Of a stretch of 64,000 bases of DNA, positions 21,520-40,050 are shown piece by piece. The stretch covers positions 25,403-89,402 of the forward strand of contig JAMDHS010000084.1 of assembly GCA_029717555.1 (NCBI GenBank), given 5' to 3'. Below the pieces are notes generated by a model. That model worked only from the letters and a program-made list of their open reading frames with translations. It did no database searches and had not been told where the DNA came from. The position numbers and the translations under genes were made by a program. Numbering within the stretch: the first letter of the stretch is position 1; every line of letters begins with the position of its first letter. The stretch is from Peribolospora baueri. Taxonomy: Eukaryota; Basidiomycota; Peribolosporomycetes; Peribolosporales; Peribolosporaceae.

Positions 21520-24500
21520 CTAGCTGGAGCACACCTTATCTGCGGCCTTCGTCTCTCGGACGAGCTTTGCAAACACTGGCGTAGTCGCTTGAGGCACGCA
21601 GGCCACGTGGACAGATCGGAACAAGTCAGCTTATGGATCATCAGCAAGACAATAAAAGGGCATGGACTCCTACTCGGGCTGCTAAGCTTGCTGAGGACGA
21701 AGATTGCTCGATATACAGATCGCTGGAGCTCAGCGTGCCTCGCAACCTCCTGCTTCGTCGCAGTGTCCTTTGGCGCCTTCTTCAGCGAGGTCGCGAAAGC
21801 ATCGCTCATCTCGTCCAGACCTACGGGCGTAGCAATGTTGGTAGTCAGTCCCGGCGAGCACCTGCGAGCAAAAACGTTGGTGGCACGTGGAGCACTCACG
21901 TTGAGCGACGGCGGTCGGGGCAACGGCAGCAAGGCGAACCAGGCAGATATGCGACAGAATCTTGATGCCATCGTCGTCTTTCAGGCCTTGGGAGACGCGA
22001 GATAGGAATTCGTGCACGTCGATTTTGCTGAGGCAGGTGTCCAGAAGGGTATACATCGTCTCGAATGCGCTCTAGGACAGTTAGACGGATAAGCGAGTAA
22101 TCGTCAAGAAATTGTTGACAGTGACCGAGGAGGCTGGGAACGACCGATTCTCACCTTGCGGAGGTCCAAACCATCATCGACTTCGATTTTGAAGGGACCC
22201 ATCTCGACGATATGGACGAGCTCCTGAAACACCACAAGCCCGGCCAATGAGCTTGGTACAAACCATGATACAGCGAAGAAAAGAACAGTTCACCTTTTTG
22301 ACTTCAGTCTCTTTGTATAGCAAGGGCAAAAGAGTGGGAAGATGGTCGCGGATTAAGTGCGGCTTATTTTTTGCTGCCGAGTTCAAGGAGGCCAGGGCGT
22401 GGCGACGGACATCCTGTAAAATATTTCACGTCCACCATGATCAACAAATGTCATGCGCTTGCAGCGATATGGATAAAAGCAGAAGGCACTCACAAGATCT
22501 TCATCTCGCATCAACGAAAGAAATTCCACGATCAGTGGAGCAAGAAGCTCGTCATATGAAGATGAAGCCTCGGTGAGTGTGTAACGAACAGCGGCGATAA
22601 CGGTGGCACGCATCATCGCGGAAGGCGATTGCAAGCGTTCCTGACATTGTACCGTGTATGTGGCGAGTAAGAGATTCGCCGAGGTGAGCAAACCTGCAAA
22701 GCCACTCATCAACACTTGCGAAAAACGACGCACCTGTAGCTGAACGAGGTACTTGGACGGGTTGCTGAGTGTCAAGCGGCCCAGGCATTCAGACCCAATA
22801 TTACGCGTCCCCTCTTCCTGCGCTTCACTGTTGTCGAAGAGAGGAACCCAAATGGTGTCGGCCACACTCTCAAGCGCTTCCGGAGAGCAATGTGTGATGA
22901 CCTGCGGCAGATTCAGACAAAGACAATTAAGCTCTGCAGGCCTCTGCGATGATGCTTGGCGTTTGGCGGTAACTGACTTCTTTAATGGCATGCAATGACA
23001 GATAGCGCTTTCTGTCATCGGATCTGACTTGCTCCAGGATGACTGGCAGGTACTTGTCCAGACTTCCAACCGCCATGTTACCTAGAAGGCAGCAAGAAGG
23101 GGAAAATGCTCAATGATAGCTCCAGGCCAGGAAATCCAGACTCGAATGCTCACCGACGGTAAAGGCAGCCGCGCTTTTGACTTCCTCGGAGTCGGCATCA
23201 TACAGGTCTAGCGCGCCTTCGAAAAGATCTTCTCGGCCAGCAAAGTCGCTGTAGAAGGAGACAACACAGAGCCAACAGAGTTAATCAAGCAAACCACATG
23301 CGCAAACTAAGCGCGCAGAAGCCACTCACTGGAATCGACCGATTTCGCCGAGAACGAGCAAGCTCAAAAATACCTGCGCCTGGCTCCCCTTCCTTGCCTT
23401 TGTTCGTGACCAGTTCATTTATCAGTGAAAAGTTCTGAACGCTCCGCAAATGTAGGAAACGCACCTTCATAACCTTGGCCATGTCATCAATCACCGGATC
23501 CACTATCTCCGGTACCGCTTCCAAGATCGCACCCACGGAGCGCGCCACAGTCGTATACGCCTGTGTGTTTCGGGCAGCTGTGCCCTTAGCTGTCTCAACG
23601 GACTCCATAAGGGAGTAGATAACTTGTGAGGCGATAGCAGGCTTGGCAGTGACGACAGCGTGGAAGAAGTTCAGCAGCGCGTCCAGGGCGGGTCCTTGTA
23701 TAAGAGGCGACTGAACAAGCGTATAGCTCGCGGGAAGAAGGCGTGTCTCGACATCCGATATGGAGGAAGGTTCATTACTGATTATCATGGCAGGGACATT
23801 GAGAGCCGCCGGAAGGAGGTGAAGGTCGCCTTCGCTGATCATTGGCTGCAGCTCCGCGATGATTTGCTTTGACGTCGCCGGCGACAGGTTGGAGCCGCTT
23901 CTGGTGAATGCAGATCCCGCTTCAGCATCGCTGTCTCACTTATATGCTTGGACTGATGATGAGCTCACCTCTTCAGCAATGCTCGAAGAGCGTCGAACAC
24001 GGCAATCTTGAGCTGTCGATTACTCTTGCGAAGGAGGCCAGCAATTTCGGCCAGGCATTCTTGGACGAAAGCCTCAAATGCAGGCCCCTGATGTATAGGG
24101 GTCTTGACGACCTCGGCCACGACCTTGACAGTGGTGTATCGTGTAACCTCGTTCTTGAGGCGGTCGAGGAGAAAAGGTAGACAAACGTTGTACGACTCCA
24201 CGAGCTCATCACCGGCGTATGCGAGCAGGTCGCCAAGACAGGCGATGCCGCGCTCCTTCACCTCCTGATCGGTATCGGGACGCTTCAAACGCTGGATAGT
24301 GGCGTCGTAAATCTGTACTATGTACGGTTTGTATGATGCCGGTCGAGATGTCGGAGGACCGACCGGCCGCAAAACTCGAACGAGCTGCGAACAAACGGAA
24401 AAAGCTTCTGAAGCTTCCTTGTGGAACTTATCGTCGAGAGTTCTGATGATGAGCGGTACCAAGCGGCCGAGGTGGTCTTGGAAGCTGCGTGGAGGGTGCG

Positions 24501-26913
24501 ACTGGAACAAAAGCCGGAGGAAACCGAGAATCTCGATTTTGAGTGTAGAGTTGACCGAGCCGCGGGAGTCGGTCGCCTTCATCGATTGCTCCACCCGAGC
24601 CACAACGTCTGCCATATGGGCTTCCAGACCTCCGCGGACGACCAGCACCAGGTTCTTAAGGATGACGAAGCACGCTTGCCTCGTCGTGTTGGACTTGGAG
24701 GACAGCTGTCTTAAAGTGGCCTTTGCAATCGTACTACCTTGCTGGCGGAGGAGATTGACGGGGCTGTCCTCGACTTCCATGGTGGTCGTCTCCATCGCCC
24801 TCTTCCTCTTGAGTGCGTTGATGTGACCGGTCATTTCCGTTTCAGCCGAGCCGCCATAAACGTAAGTCTGCTTGAGAAGCGCCGCGAACGTCTGCAGGAC
24901 TTCAAGCCGCACACTCTCTTCTCTCTCCCCAAAACGCGAGAGCAGACTCGGCGCGACGGACTGATAGAATGTGCTGAGTAGCTCCGGCCGTGTCGCAACC
25001 GCGGCCGAGATGACCTTTGCTGCCGATCGCCGCACCTTCCACGAAACGTCATCGTCGTCGGAATAGCTGCCAACAATCATCGTGAAAAGCGTGAGTTGCC
25101 CCTGGTCCAGCATGTCTTCGCAAGAAATGGGAGATTCAACACTCACTCGTCTGCAAGGTCGTCATCGTCTTCTTCTTCGTCTTCTTCCATGTCCACGTCC
25201 TCCTCGCCGCCATCAACATCGATTGCATAGTTCTGCAAGAGATAGCGACATTCCTCTGTGAGCATGTGATTGTTACGAAAATTGAGCAAATTCTGCAACG
25301 TACAGGGTCGTATTTGAGAAGTCGGGTGCTGATGGCGAGGGTCGCATTGATGAAAGGCGTTACTTCGGTAGGACACTTCAGCAAGATAGCTTCCATTGTC
25401 TGGCCATAATGATAGGAGGTAGAGGAACAGGAGTGAGATGAGCACCACCCTCTCAGCGGCAACCGTATGCCGCACTTACCTGCAGAGAATACTCCCTCAG
25501 CTCGTCGTCTTCCATTTCTGCAGCTGCTAGAACCTTTGGCATAAACTCGGGCAAGCGCCGACCGGTCCTTCGAGGGGCGGTCCTGGCGAGTCCACCGATC
25601 AACTGGATCGCCGTTCGCTGTCGCTCCAAGGAGCCACTGGCTAAGTCTGACGACGTCTGAGCTGCTAATCTCGTAAAAATGTCGGAGGATGATGCCGTCG
25701 CGAGAGCCCCTAAGGAAGAAAGAAGTGGTCGAGAATTTACGTTCAGCATCGGACATCGCGAAAAGTTAAGATACACACCAATGGAGTCTCACCCAAGGCT
25801 GTCAGGCCTCTCTTTCTAACCGCCGCGCGCGAATGTCCCAAGATGCCTATGAACGTGTCCAAAGCTGCCGCCTGTAGTTGTGGAAGCTGAACGACTGTGC
25901 CGGAAAAGCGCGAGAGAACTTCGGCCAAGACGTCGAGCGACTCGATGAGCAGATCCTGGGGAGATGCGTCCTGGAGTAGAATGGGACCATGATCCGGAAC
26001 TGCTGTGATTAGAAGGGAGAAAAGAGCGCATAGATATAAAAAAATCATATGGAGCACTCACATGCTGAACCTGCGCCAAAAGCTTCGGTGCCAGTTTGTT
26101 GCAAGCGGTCACGGCGAGAGGAGATGTCGGGGGAATCTCTGATATGACGGTCTTCAAGCCTGATGATATAGCCAGAAACAGATGGCTCCTTTCAGGATGA
26201 CTCCACAGAAGTAAGCACCCGCACTAATGCCTAAGGGACGTACCAAGCGATGCAATATCTCGAAGCTCTTCGTCCTTTGAAGATGTGTACACAATGAGGC
26301 GATCGATGATGACTTGCATCTGCTTTTCCCTCAGCTGTTTGACGAGGATGCCGAGACTGCAAAGAGACCCGTAACAATCAGCATGGTCCAAGTGATCGCA
26401 ACACAAATAAGCAGATTGCACATAATCCGAGGCTAAGGGAGTGCCAGGCTCACCACTTGACTGCCAAGTTTTTCACTTCCCCGTTCTTGTCCTCCATCAT
26501 CTGCAAGACTTGGTCCACCGTGCGATTCTCCAAGTGATCGTCAAGTAGGAACGTGTCCTTCTTCGCCTCGGAGATGAGATCGGTCAACGCCATGAACCTG
26601 ATCGGAACCAGACAAAGACATGGCAAATGGTCGTTTAGGGGGGTGGAGAGAGCCAGGACATTCCTCGATTGCCCCGAAGTCAGCGATTGGTGTGGTAGGC
26701 TTACCTGTAATCTGCATCTGAGGATTTCATCTGCAATCATAACAGAAGCGTGATCCGGCGCTCAAATAAGCATACAAAGAAGACCGCTCCCCAGCTCGCT
26801 TGATCAAGTTCGAGGTCCATGAAAGACACCCTCAAGACGAAGCCCACAGCATGCGGTCGGCGCACCTTGTCCAGCAGCGCATTGACGCCATACGTAACCC
26901 TGCTGCTCGCCAT
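21520..26913 (-). CDS. CAND1: CAND1/TIP120: cullin-associated HEAT-repeat protein
   Basis: CAND1 wraps around unneddylated cullin-RBX1 and exchanges substrate receptors of SCF ubiquitin ligases. The protein is all-helical HEAT repeats, by estimate 1,200-1,300 residues, in line with the family. Exon 1 ([16 protein letters not shown]) starts at 26913, and a short exon gives MKSSDADYR. Then come [38 protein letters not shown] and [20 protein letters not shown], closely matching the CAND1 N-terminus. Later exons carry the acidic loop after [17 protein letters not shown] (near 25190), typical of the protein's middle. The largest exon (about 23965-25076) spans [20 protein letters not shown] onward. 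The C-terminal part includes [20 protein letters not shown] and [20 protein letters not shown], and the last exon reads [20 protein letters not shown] before the stop at 21520. At least fifteen introns are needed. Identity is secure; individual small exons are not all resolved. Confidence 0.92.
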
Positions 26914-27190
26914 GGTGACCGAGAACTCCCCGTGCAGCGCCAAGGTCAGAGGAAGCGAGATGATTGACCAAGGGTGGAAGAGCGATTGGGAAGCGGTCCC
27001 GGTGGTGGTTGCGGAGCGATTTGGTTACTAGACAAAGAACGCCGGGCTTCCCCAGACATCCATCGGCCTAGGGTTACAACGTGCTTAGTCAGCTGGCTCT
27101 AGAGCCTGAGTATTATAATGAGCACGACGTTCACACCCTTTCTTCTCGCTACTCGAGCTCTCACCCTGTCTCGCTCTTTCCTACGCTTCC
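26914..27190. promoter_or_regulatory. Compact bidirectional promoter CAND1/MSH1
   Basis: CAND1 (minus) and MSH1 (plus) start 277 bp apart. The gap contains a TATA-like TATTATAATG near 27112 and a pyrimidine-rich leader (CTTTCTTCTCG, CTCGCTCTTTCC) just before the MSH1 ATG. Confidence 0.5.
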
Positions 27191-30100
27191 ATGAGACAGC
27201 GCGCATGGCTCCTGCTCGTCCTTTCTCGGGCCACAGGTCCCTTTCCTAGCTCTGCCTGCCTTCGCCCTGGCCTGGCGCCGGCCCTTGGTGAGCGATGGCC
27301 GCGCGGAGACTCCATCATTGTCCCGGATTGTCGCCAGATCCTTCGCCACAAATCGTCTACCGCTTCATCAAGCGCCGCTCGCAGGAAAAAGCCGGCTTCG
27401 GACTCGCTCAAGCCGCGCTCCAGAAAGTCGTCGGAGACGGCAGCAAAACAGGCGCCCGAGGCGACTGGCTCTGCGGGTAATACGGCATTGAACGGTTCGA
27501 CACCTGCCCCTCCAGATTGGCCCATGCTCGGAAAGCAAGTGCAGGAAAACCTTTCACGCTTTCCCCACTGCATACTGTTGACCCGTGTAGGCCAGTTCTA
27601 TGAGGTGGGCTCAACGCGGAAGCCATCTTTCAAATAGACTGCTGTTCGTAGGACCGCCCTCACAGAACGTTTCGTTCTCTGAATTTCTCCCTATATCTCA
27701 GTCTTATTTTTCTCAAGCTGAAGAGGTTGCCCATCTCCTTCAGATCAAGTTGACCTCGCGTATTTGGTCCGAGCGTCGAGTGTCCATGGCTGGATTCCCT
27801 CTGCGACACTTGGAGAAACACCTCAAGGCATTGGTGCACGACAATGGCCGCTTCGTGGCCCTATGCGAAGAGTTTCCTACTCGCTACAATAACATGGATG
27901 AGGAGGAGGTTCACAAACAAAAGAGTTCCACGGACAGGTTTGAACGGCGCGTCGTGAGGATTGTCACGCCCGGCACGCTCATCGACGAGAAGTTCATCGA
28001 TCCATATGGATACAACTATATCCTGGCCGTCAGCGGGCCCTTCGAGGCATCCGCGGACGCTCCTTTTAAAGCCTCTTCATCTTCCTCTAGAGCAGCGGCG
28101 GCAGCTTATGGCCTTGCATGGACGGACGTGTCGACGGGCGACTTCTTCACCCAGGTCTCCTCTGGCGCGAGCCTGCGCGACGATTTGGCCAGAATAAGAC
28201 CACGTGAGATTGTGCTGGATTCAAGCCTCAAAGCGCATCGGGGGAAGGAGGGGGATTCGGTCTGGGACGCAATAGATGAGCGGTTGACCCAAGTCTCCTT
28301 TATGGACGCTGTGGCGGGAGCGGGGGACGACGCCAAGGCATATTCCAGTCCGTCGTCAGGGGACACTGACGGAGGAATCTACCATCCGGCAGTTGCAGCT
28401 TCGAGCACCTTTCTCATGATCTATCTGCGTCGCCATCTTCTTGAGCTTATGCCTTCGCTGCAGGACCCTGTACGTCGGGTGGCTGAAGAGGGTATGCAGA
28501 TAGACGCGTATACACTTGCTGCTCTGGAGGTACGCGAGACAATACGAGAAGGCGGTACCAAGGGTAGCTTGTTGAGCACAGTGCGGAGGACGTTGACGAG
28601 GGGCGGGACGCGGTTGCTTGGAGAATGGATAGGTATGTGGAAGACATCAATATAGTTTCATAATGTGCAGTCGTTGACAGGCCAATCTTCCGTCAGCCAC
28701 ACCTTCTGTCTCCCTTAGCACCATCCACGCTCGCCAAGCGCTCGTCTCCCTCTTCTTTACCTATCCCTTCCTACGGGAGGACTTGCGAGGCTACCTCCGC
28801 TTCATCGGCGACATGCCGCGCATCCTCCAGCGCTTGTCCCTCAGCCGAGGCGAGGCGGACGACCTCATCTCCGTACGTCAGACGATCGATGCGGGAGAAA
28901 GGATCCGTAGACGGATCGAGGAGGAGTGGAACATCGTCTCCAGCAGCGAAGAAGAAGGCGAACGGATGGGTGCAGAGGCGCGCGATTGGTGGGACAAGCT
29001 GCTGACGATGATGAGCAGGCTTTCGAACCTGCAAAAGCTCGCTGACAAAATCGCCGCAAGTGTAAACGAAGCCAAGCTCCGAGAACGGGAACGACTAGAT
29101 GAGCTCCTCGCCGCTGCCGGACAGAGAGGGCAGTTTGGCCTCGCGCATGGAGTTGCATTTAGCGCGGAGGGAGAGGTGGAAGGCGACATTGACTCGGAGA
29201 CTGGTGACGCTGACAAACGTCGAACGAAGAAAGAAGGAGAAGATATCACCTTGGAGGGAGAGTCGACGACGGACATGTGGGGAAGTGCCTTTCAAGCAGT
29301 CATGAACCGAGGGTGAGTGCAGATCTCGCCTGTGGCGAGTGAGTGGTCTGGCTGTTTACGCTTGTTTTTCGCTTCCGCTTTGCAGTGTGTCTCCGGCGAT
29401 AGATGCTCTCCATGACCGCCTGGAGGACCTTCGTCGTCGTTCGTATCAACTACAAAACGCCCTCCGGGAACGCTACAGTGAGTCTGACTCGGTGTCCAGT
29501 CATGGCTCTGCCGCCAGACGGTACAAAGCCCTGATCTCTGCTCTACCGACATCCCTGGCGTGATACTGGATCAGTGACGCAGGATGTGTCGCTGAAAGAG
29601 ATCAGCGGCCAAGGATTTGTCCTTCACGTCAACAAGTTGCGTAGCACCGAGGCGAAGCGAGCGGTGCTTCTCATAGAGGCGGACGGATTGCGAGTCGCGA
29701 ACGGGCGCACGACAACGACGAGGACGTACCTTCATGAGGTCAGAGGCCGCATTGTCGTGTTCGATCAGGGAGCCGCAGAATTAATCCTGCAAAGCGTTTC
29801 GTACACCCGCAGGACTGGGCGATCATGGGCAGAGAGATGCGCAGGGTAGAAGAGGAGCTGCAATGGCGAGAGAATCAAGCCATGGAGGACCTTCGACAAG
29901 AGGTGAGCTGCTTTCGGATAACCGGGCGCTTGTTGTGAGCCGATTTTGACGTATTGCCCGCGTCGCGGCCAGATCGTGCGCACCGCCCCGGCACTCCGCC
30001 GCAACGCTCGCATCATCGACGAGCTCGACTGTCTTGTCGGCTTTGCCCAGCTCGCCCAGGAGCTGAATCTGACGAGGCCGATAGTCCATGAAGGGTGAGT

Positions 30101-31185
30101 GACTGCAGTCGTTCGACGAACTCTGCTCATGCTGACGGCAGACGGATGTGAGGTAGGAACGACTTCAAGGTGGAAGGTGGTCGTCATTTGAGTGTCGAGC
30201 TCGGCCTCCTGGAGCAACAGCGACAGTTCACGAAGAACGATCTGCATTTTCATCCCGGATCGCGTCTGCACATCGTGACGGGCCCAAATAGTGAGATGCG
30301 TCTGTCTGAACCTCCGTTTAACAAGGCGATAAAATAACCTTCTGACGGAACTCTTTGGTTGGGTCGAAGTGGGCGGAAAATCGACGTACTTGCGACAAAA
30401 CGCGCTCATTGCCGTCCTGGCACAGACCGGCAGTTTCGTCCCCGCCGATCACGCCGAGCTAGGTATCGTGGACCGAGTGTTCAGTCGGGTGGGCGCGAAA
30501 GACGATCTTTTCAGAGATCGAAGCACGTTTATGGTGGAGATGATGGAGACGAGCGAGATATTGAGGAAGGCCACAGAAAGAAGTCTGGTGAGGCGGTGTG
30601 GGGGTGTATAGGCGCTCTATCTTGTTTTAGGTGTCTTCTGACTTAGGCTTTCCTTCCTGGGGCAGGTGATTATGGACGAAGTCGGCAGGGGAACTACAAC
30701 CATGGTCGGTATAGCTATCGCTTTTGCCACCCTCCATCACCTGTACCACGTCAACCGTTCCAAATCCCTCTTCGCGACCCATTTTCACGAACTGGCCGAT
30801 CTACTCGGCTATGCTGGAGAGGGCAAGATGGACAACAAGACAGATAGTATCGGCTTCTTCTGCACCGACGTGGAGGAGACAGGAGTGAGTGTTTCCTCCT
30901 GTCGTTTTGTTGTGTAACCCTGGTGGGCCCGTTCGACTTATTGGTCGCTGATTCGCTTTGTCCCAGCCTACCCCTTCCCTCACCTTCTCCCACCGCATCC
31001 GACCGGGGGTCAACCGAGAGTCTCACGGCCTGCGCGTGGCGGAACTGGCGGATATGCCACCACTGGCCTTGGAGATGGCCCAAGATACCCTTTCCTCGCT
31101 TCAGAGCCAGGGTGAAAACGGCCTCGCGGGGAGGCTGAGCCAGGCGCGAGAGCTTTGGGCGCGACCTGTGCGGACGTCGGAATGA
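27191..31185 (+). CDS. MSH1: MSH1: mitochondrial MutS homologue
   Basis: A MutS ATPase that protects mitochondrial DNA. The first exon encodes an Arg/Ser/Ala-rich presequence-like N-terminus, then [18 protein letters not shown] and [10 protein letters not shown]. An intron follows, and [17 protein letters not shown] continues in phase. The mismatch-reading G-x-F-Y-E motif is therefore intact. [18 protein letters not shown] and [18 protein letters not shown] are typical of MSH1. The central lever/clamp region spans about 28370-29290. The ATPase domain has the Walker A motif [14 protein letters not shown], split by an intron inside the codon after GPN. It continues with [35 protein letters not shown], the Walker B motif [12 protein letters not shown] and the [10 protein letters not shown] signal. 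The C-terminus (THFSHRI-like [20 protein letters not shown]) ends ARPVRTSE. The start at 27191 is the first ATG in frame. Identity is secure. Confidence 0.92.
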
Positions 31186-31531
31186 TAGATATACGCTGTT
31201 TTGTACCGCCCGCCGCCGCGTGTTTTAAAGCCGCCAGCATGCGAACGTTCTTAGTAAGAGCAGCTAGGAAAGAGAAGCAAGCGGGCGCCATTCGCTCCCG
31301 ACGGAGGCGGCCCGTGCGTTGTCCGCCTTTGTCGCGTTTCACGTGGCCGATCGATGTCGTCAGCCGATCGCTCCGCCGTCGAGGGCGGCGACACGAGTAG
31401 AAGGCGGTGCGAGGGAGAGAGCGAAGTTGCTGTTGTGGTGGTGGTAGTTGTTGTTGTTGATCCATCCCCACCACCGGCGACCATCGCGAACGAGTAGACC
31501 ATAGACCAGTTCGCATACACACACACCGACA
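31186..31531. promoter_or_regulatory. Intergenic: MSH1 3' flank and promoter of next gene
   Basis: A 346-bp gap between two plus-strand genes. It has a GTT/GTG microsatellite-like stretch at about 31430-31460 and no coding exon that I can support. Confidence 0.4.
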
Positions 31532-32521
31532 ATGGTCACCTTGTCTCCGTACCGTCCGCTCTGCCTCTCCGTCGCTCTGTCCATAACGCAGCTACACCTC
31601 GTGGCGGCCGCGGTCGACCCCGTCTCACAACAACGCCAACAGCGACGAGCCATGAGGCCCACTCCCGCCCCCACAGGTGTCGCTCGAGGGGCGTCCGCGG
31701 CACGGGAGGCACTTTTTCCTCGAGGCGGAGGCGCGCAGACCCAGCCTTCTTCGTATTCGTGGCCGACGGTGCCGCCTTCGAGCTCATACACGGCAGTAAG
31801 TGACAGCGAAGCGGTGGACGGCTGGCTCGGTCCTATGGACGGTCCGATAGATAGACAACGCAGACTGACGAACCCTCCATCTCCACCACCAGAACGGAAT
31901 CCCCAAAGTCGGTGAGTGAAGGCGACCCTGTTGATAGACGGACGGGTCCGCGACTGACCGCCTGACTGACCGGCCGATATTTCGATCGCCTCCCATCGTC
32001 TCTCTTCTCGTCTCGTATCCCCCCCCCCCTTTTCTGCCGTCCCATGACCCGCCAGGCGGCTCAGAATGGGGCTTTTGGGGCATCTTGGCCGCGTGCTGCT
32101 TGCTGCTCATTCTCATCGGCGTCGGCGTGTTCTTTCTGTGAGTTGCTTCTCGCGCGAGTCGAGTCTGTTCGGAATGCACTTTTGTACTTTGCGCTCACGA
32201 CGACGGATTCCCATTCCCTTTGACCCCCCTTGCTCTCCCCAACGCAGCCTCCGCCATCACCGGCGCTCGCGCCTTCTCAAAGCGCGCAACGGCGGTTATC
32301 TCCCCACGACCACTTGGGCTCCCGCGCCCTCGTTCTCCGGCAGGTCCGGCAGGGGTGCTGAGGCATACCGTCCGTCCAAGGCTGGGTTCGTGCGTGTGGG
32401 AGAAGGGGAGGACGAGCTGAGCGATGATGAGACGGACGCTTGGACGCCTGGAAGACATGCGCATGGCGTCAGCGTCGGCGGTGGCGGCGATGGGGAGCAT
32501 GGACATGAACGGTCGCGCTGA
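31532..32521 (+). CDS. Predicted single-pass membrane protein with signal peptide
   Basis: Three exons. The first (31532 to about 31910) begins MVTLSPYRPLCLSVALSITQ, a probable signal peptide ending near residue 27, followed by a Ser/Pro/Arg-rich, presumably extracellular domain. The second (about 32056-32138) is one transmembrane helix (WGFWGILAACCLLLILIGVG). The third (about 32248-32521) begins LRHHRRSRLLKARNGGY, a positive stop-transfer cluster, and carries an acidic EGEDELSDDETDAW motif and a Gly/His-rich end. Exon 2 to 3 joins cleanly at a gtgagt donor. Exon 1 to 2 is odd: the strong gtgagt donor gives the wrong frame, and only a weaker GTCGGT donor two bases upstream keeps the helix in frame. 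Topology would be type I. The architecture resembles fungal cell-wall sensors, but no family was recognised. Confidence 0.65.
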
Positions 32522-32746
32522 GTCGTCCCTCCGTCCTCGTCCTCGTCCTTGTCCCTGACCGACAAGGGCCGCCGGGCATGTGAAACCTAGTGTAGGACAA
32601 AAAGCGGCCGTGACGACTGCAAGACGCCCCCGCGTTGGAGGAGAAGTTCTCGAGAGGGGGGAAAATGGGATGGGAAGAAAGAACACCCCCGCCCGTTCCC
32701 TCTCCTTCTCTTTCTTTCCTTTTCCTTTCTTCCTCCTCCCTCCCAT

Positions 32747-32797
<51 letters not shown>
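32747..32797. repeat. TTTTCG hexanucleotide microsatellite
   Basis: About eight consecutive copies of TTTTCG, followed by degenerate copies (TTCGTTTAG). It lies about 230 bp downstream of the stop codon of the single-pass membrane protein, so it may be in its 3' UTR. Confidence 0.9.
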
Positions 32798-33343
32798 AGT
32801 ATTCGTTTAGTTTCCGTCTAGCTTTCGTTCGGCGTGTACGAGTGATGAAGCAGACCCGAATTCGACTGAGTTGAGTCTTGTTACGTACGTACGTACGTGC
32901 GGTACCGTGCGCGTTTGATAGCGAAGCGGAGCGTTGCAGCCTCCACGCCCGTGGAGGACCGTAGGCGTTCGTCCGTCCGTCCATCTCCATTCCATCTCGC
33001 ATTCGAGAACGCCCTTCGACGGACTAGCAAAGGCGTGCGCAGGGCATCGCAGACCTGGACGACGGATGGCGGGACGACGAGGACGCGGAAAGGGGGAGCA
33101 AAGGTTTTGTTTAACCTTGCGTGGGGCAGCCATGTAGAAATGAGAATTCGCGCGGGCGGGACCAAACAAACAAACAAAGAGGAATAGGGAAGAAAAAAAG
33201 AAGAAAAAAAAGGGGGGGGAGGATGATATGGGAAAAGAGGAGATGTAAGATGGACGAACGGACGGATGGACGGACGGATGGACGGACGGGATGGGATGGG
33301 GACGAGAGGGAGAGGGAGGTACTTGAAGCCAGAGGGCGGAGGC

Positions 33344-33393
33344 GGAGAAAGAGAAAGAGAAAGAGAAAGAGAAAGAGAAAGAGAAAGAGAAAG
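33344..33393. repeat. GAGAAA hexanucleotide microsatellite
   Basis: About eight copies of GAGAAA on the plus strand, within a wider purine-rich stretch in the convergent intergenic region. Confidence 0.9.
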
Positions 33394-34060
33394 GAACAAA
33401 CAAAGGCATTCGGAAGAGAGCTACCAACTACTAACAGAAACAAGCCGAGCCAAAGACAAAGTACGGTAGAAATAGGCAGGGGGAGAATCGAAGAGGAAAA
33501 CGAACGACCGATGGGAGCCCGGAGCGGAGCCGAACGACGTGGGACGTGGGCAGAGATGACGGAAGGGCGGTCACTGGAGACGGGGACGGCAAACGGGAGA
33601 CCGGACGGACGGACGGACGGACGGTAGGAGGGGCGAAGGGAAAAAAAAAAAAGGAAGGCGAGGAGAGGAAAAAGACGACGTGGAATTCGCTACTGGCGTG
33701 GAAGGGCAGAACGACGATCGATGCAGAACGACACAGGACAGGACAGCGAGAGCCGAGCGGAAACGGGGACAGAACGGAAGAGGAAACAGGAAACCGACGA
33801 GACGAGACGAGGGGCTATACTAGACGGATGATAGGGCGGGGCTGGGGCTGGACTCGCTTCGAAGCGGACGTTTGGACGAACAGATGAACAACATGAATAG
33901 GACCGGGCGCGTACGAAGCGAGGATGGGACGGGGTGCACGACGACGCGGTGGAGGAAAGAGCGAGCGAGCGAGCGAGCGTCCTGACGAGGGAGGACCCGA
34001 AGAAGGGCGGGAAGGCGAACAAACAGGTGCGCCGGCGGAGAGAGAGGCGAGCGAGGGGAA

Positions 34061-40050
<5,990 letters not shown>

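Larger units (their letters stand above)
32522..34060. other. Convergent intergenic region with microsatellites
   Basis: The 3' flanks of the membrane-protein gene (+) and the SRPK gene (-). No gene was recognised. It contains a TTTTCG repeat (32747-32797), a GAGAAA repeat (33344-33393), GACG/GGAC repeats (33255-33290 and 33600-33625), short A-runs and a GAGC run near 33960. Between about 33160 and 33700 the plus strand is purine-rich. Confidence 0.6.

Noticed and set aside
33111-33443. Minus-strand frames rich in Phe, Leu and Ser, resembling membrane helices
   Set aside because: They are translations of the GAGAAA purine repeat and of the surrounding purine-rich DNA, not real hydrophobic domains.
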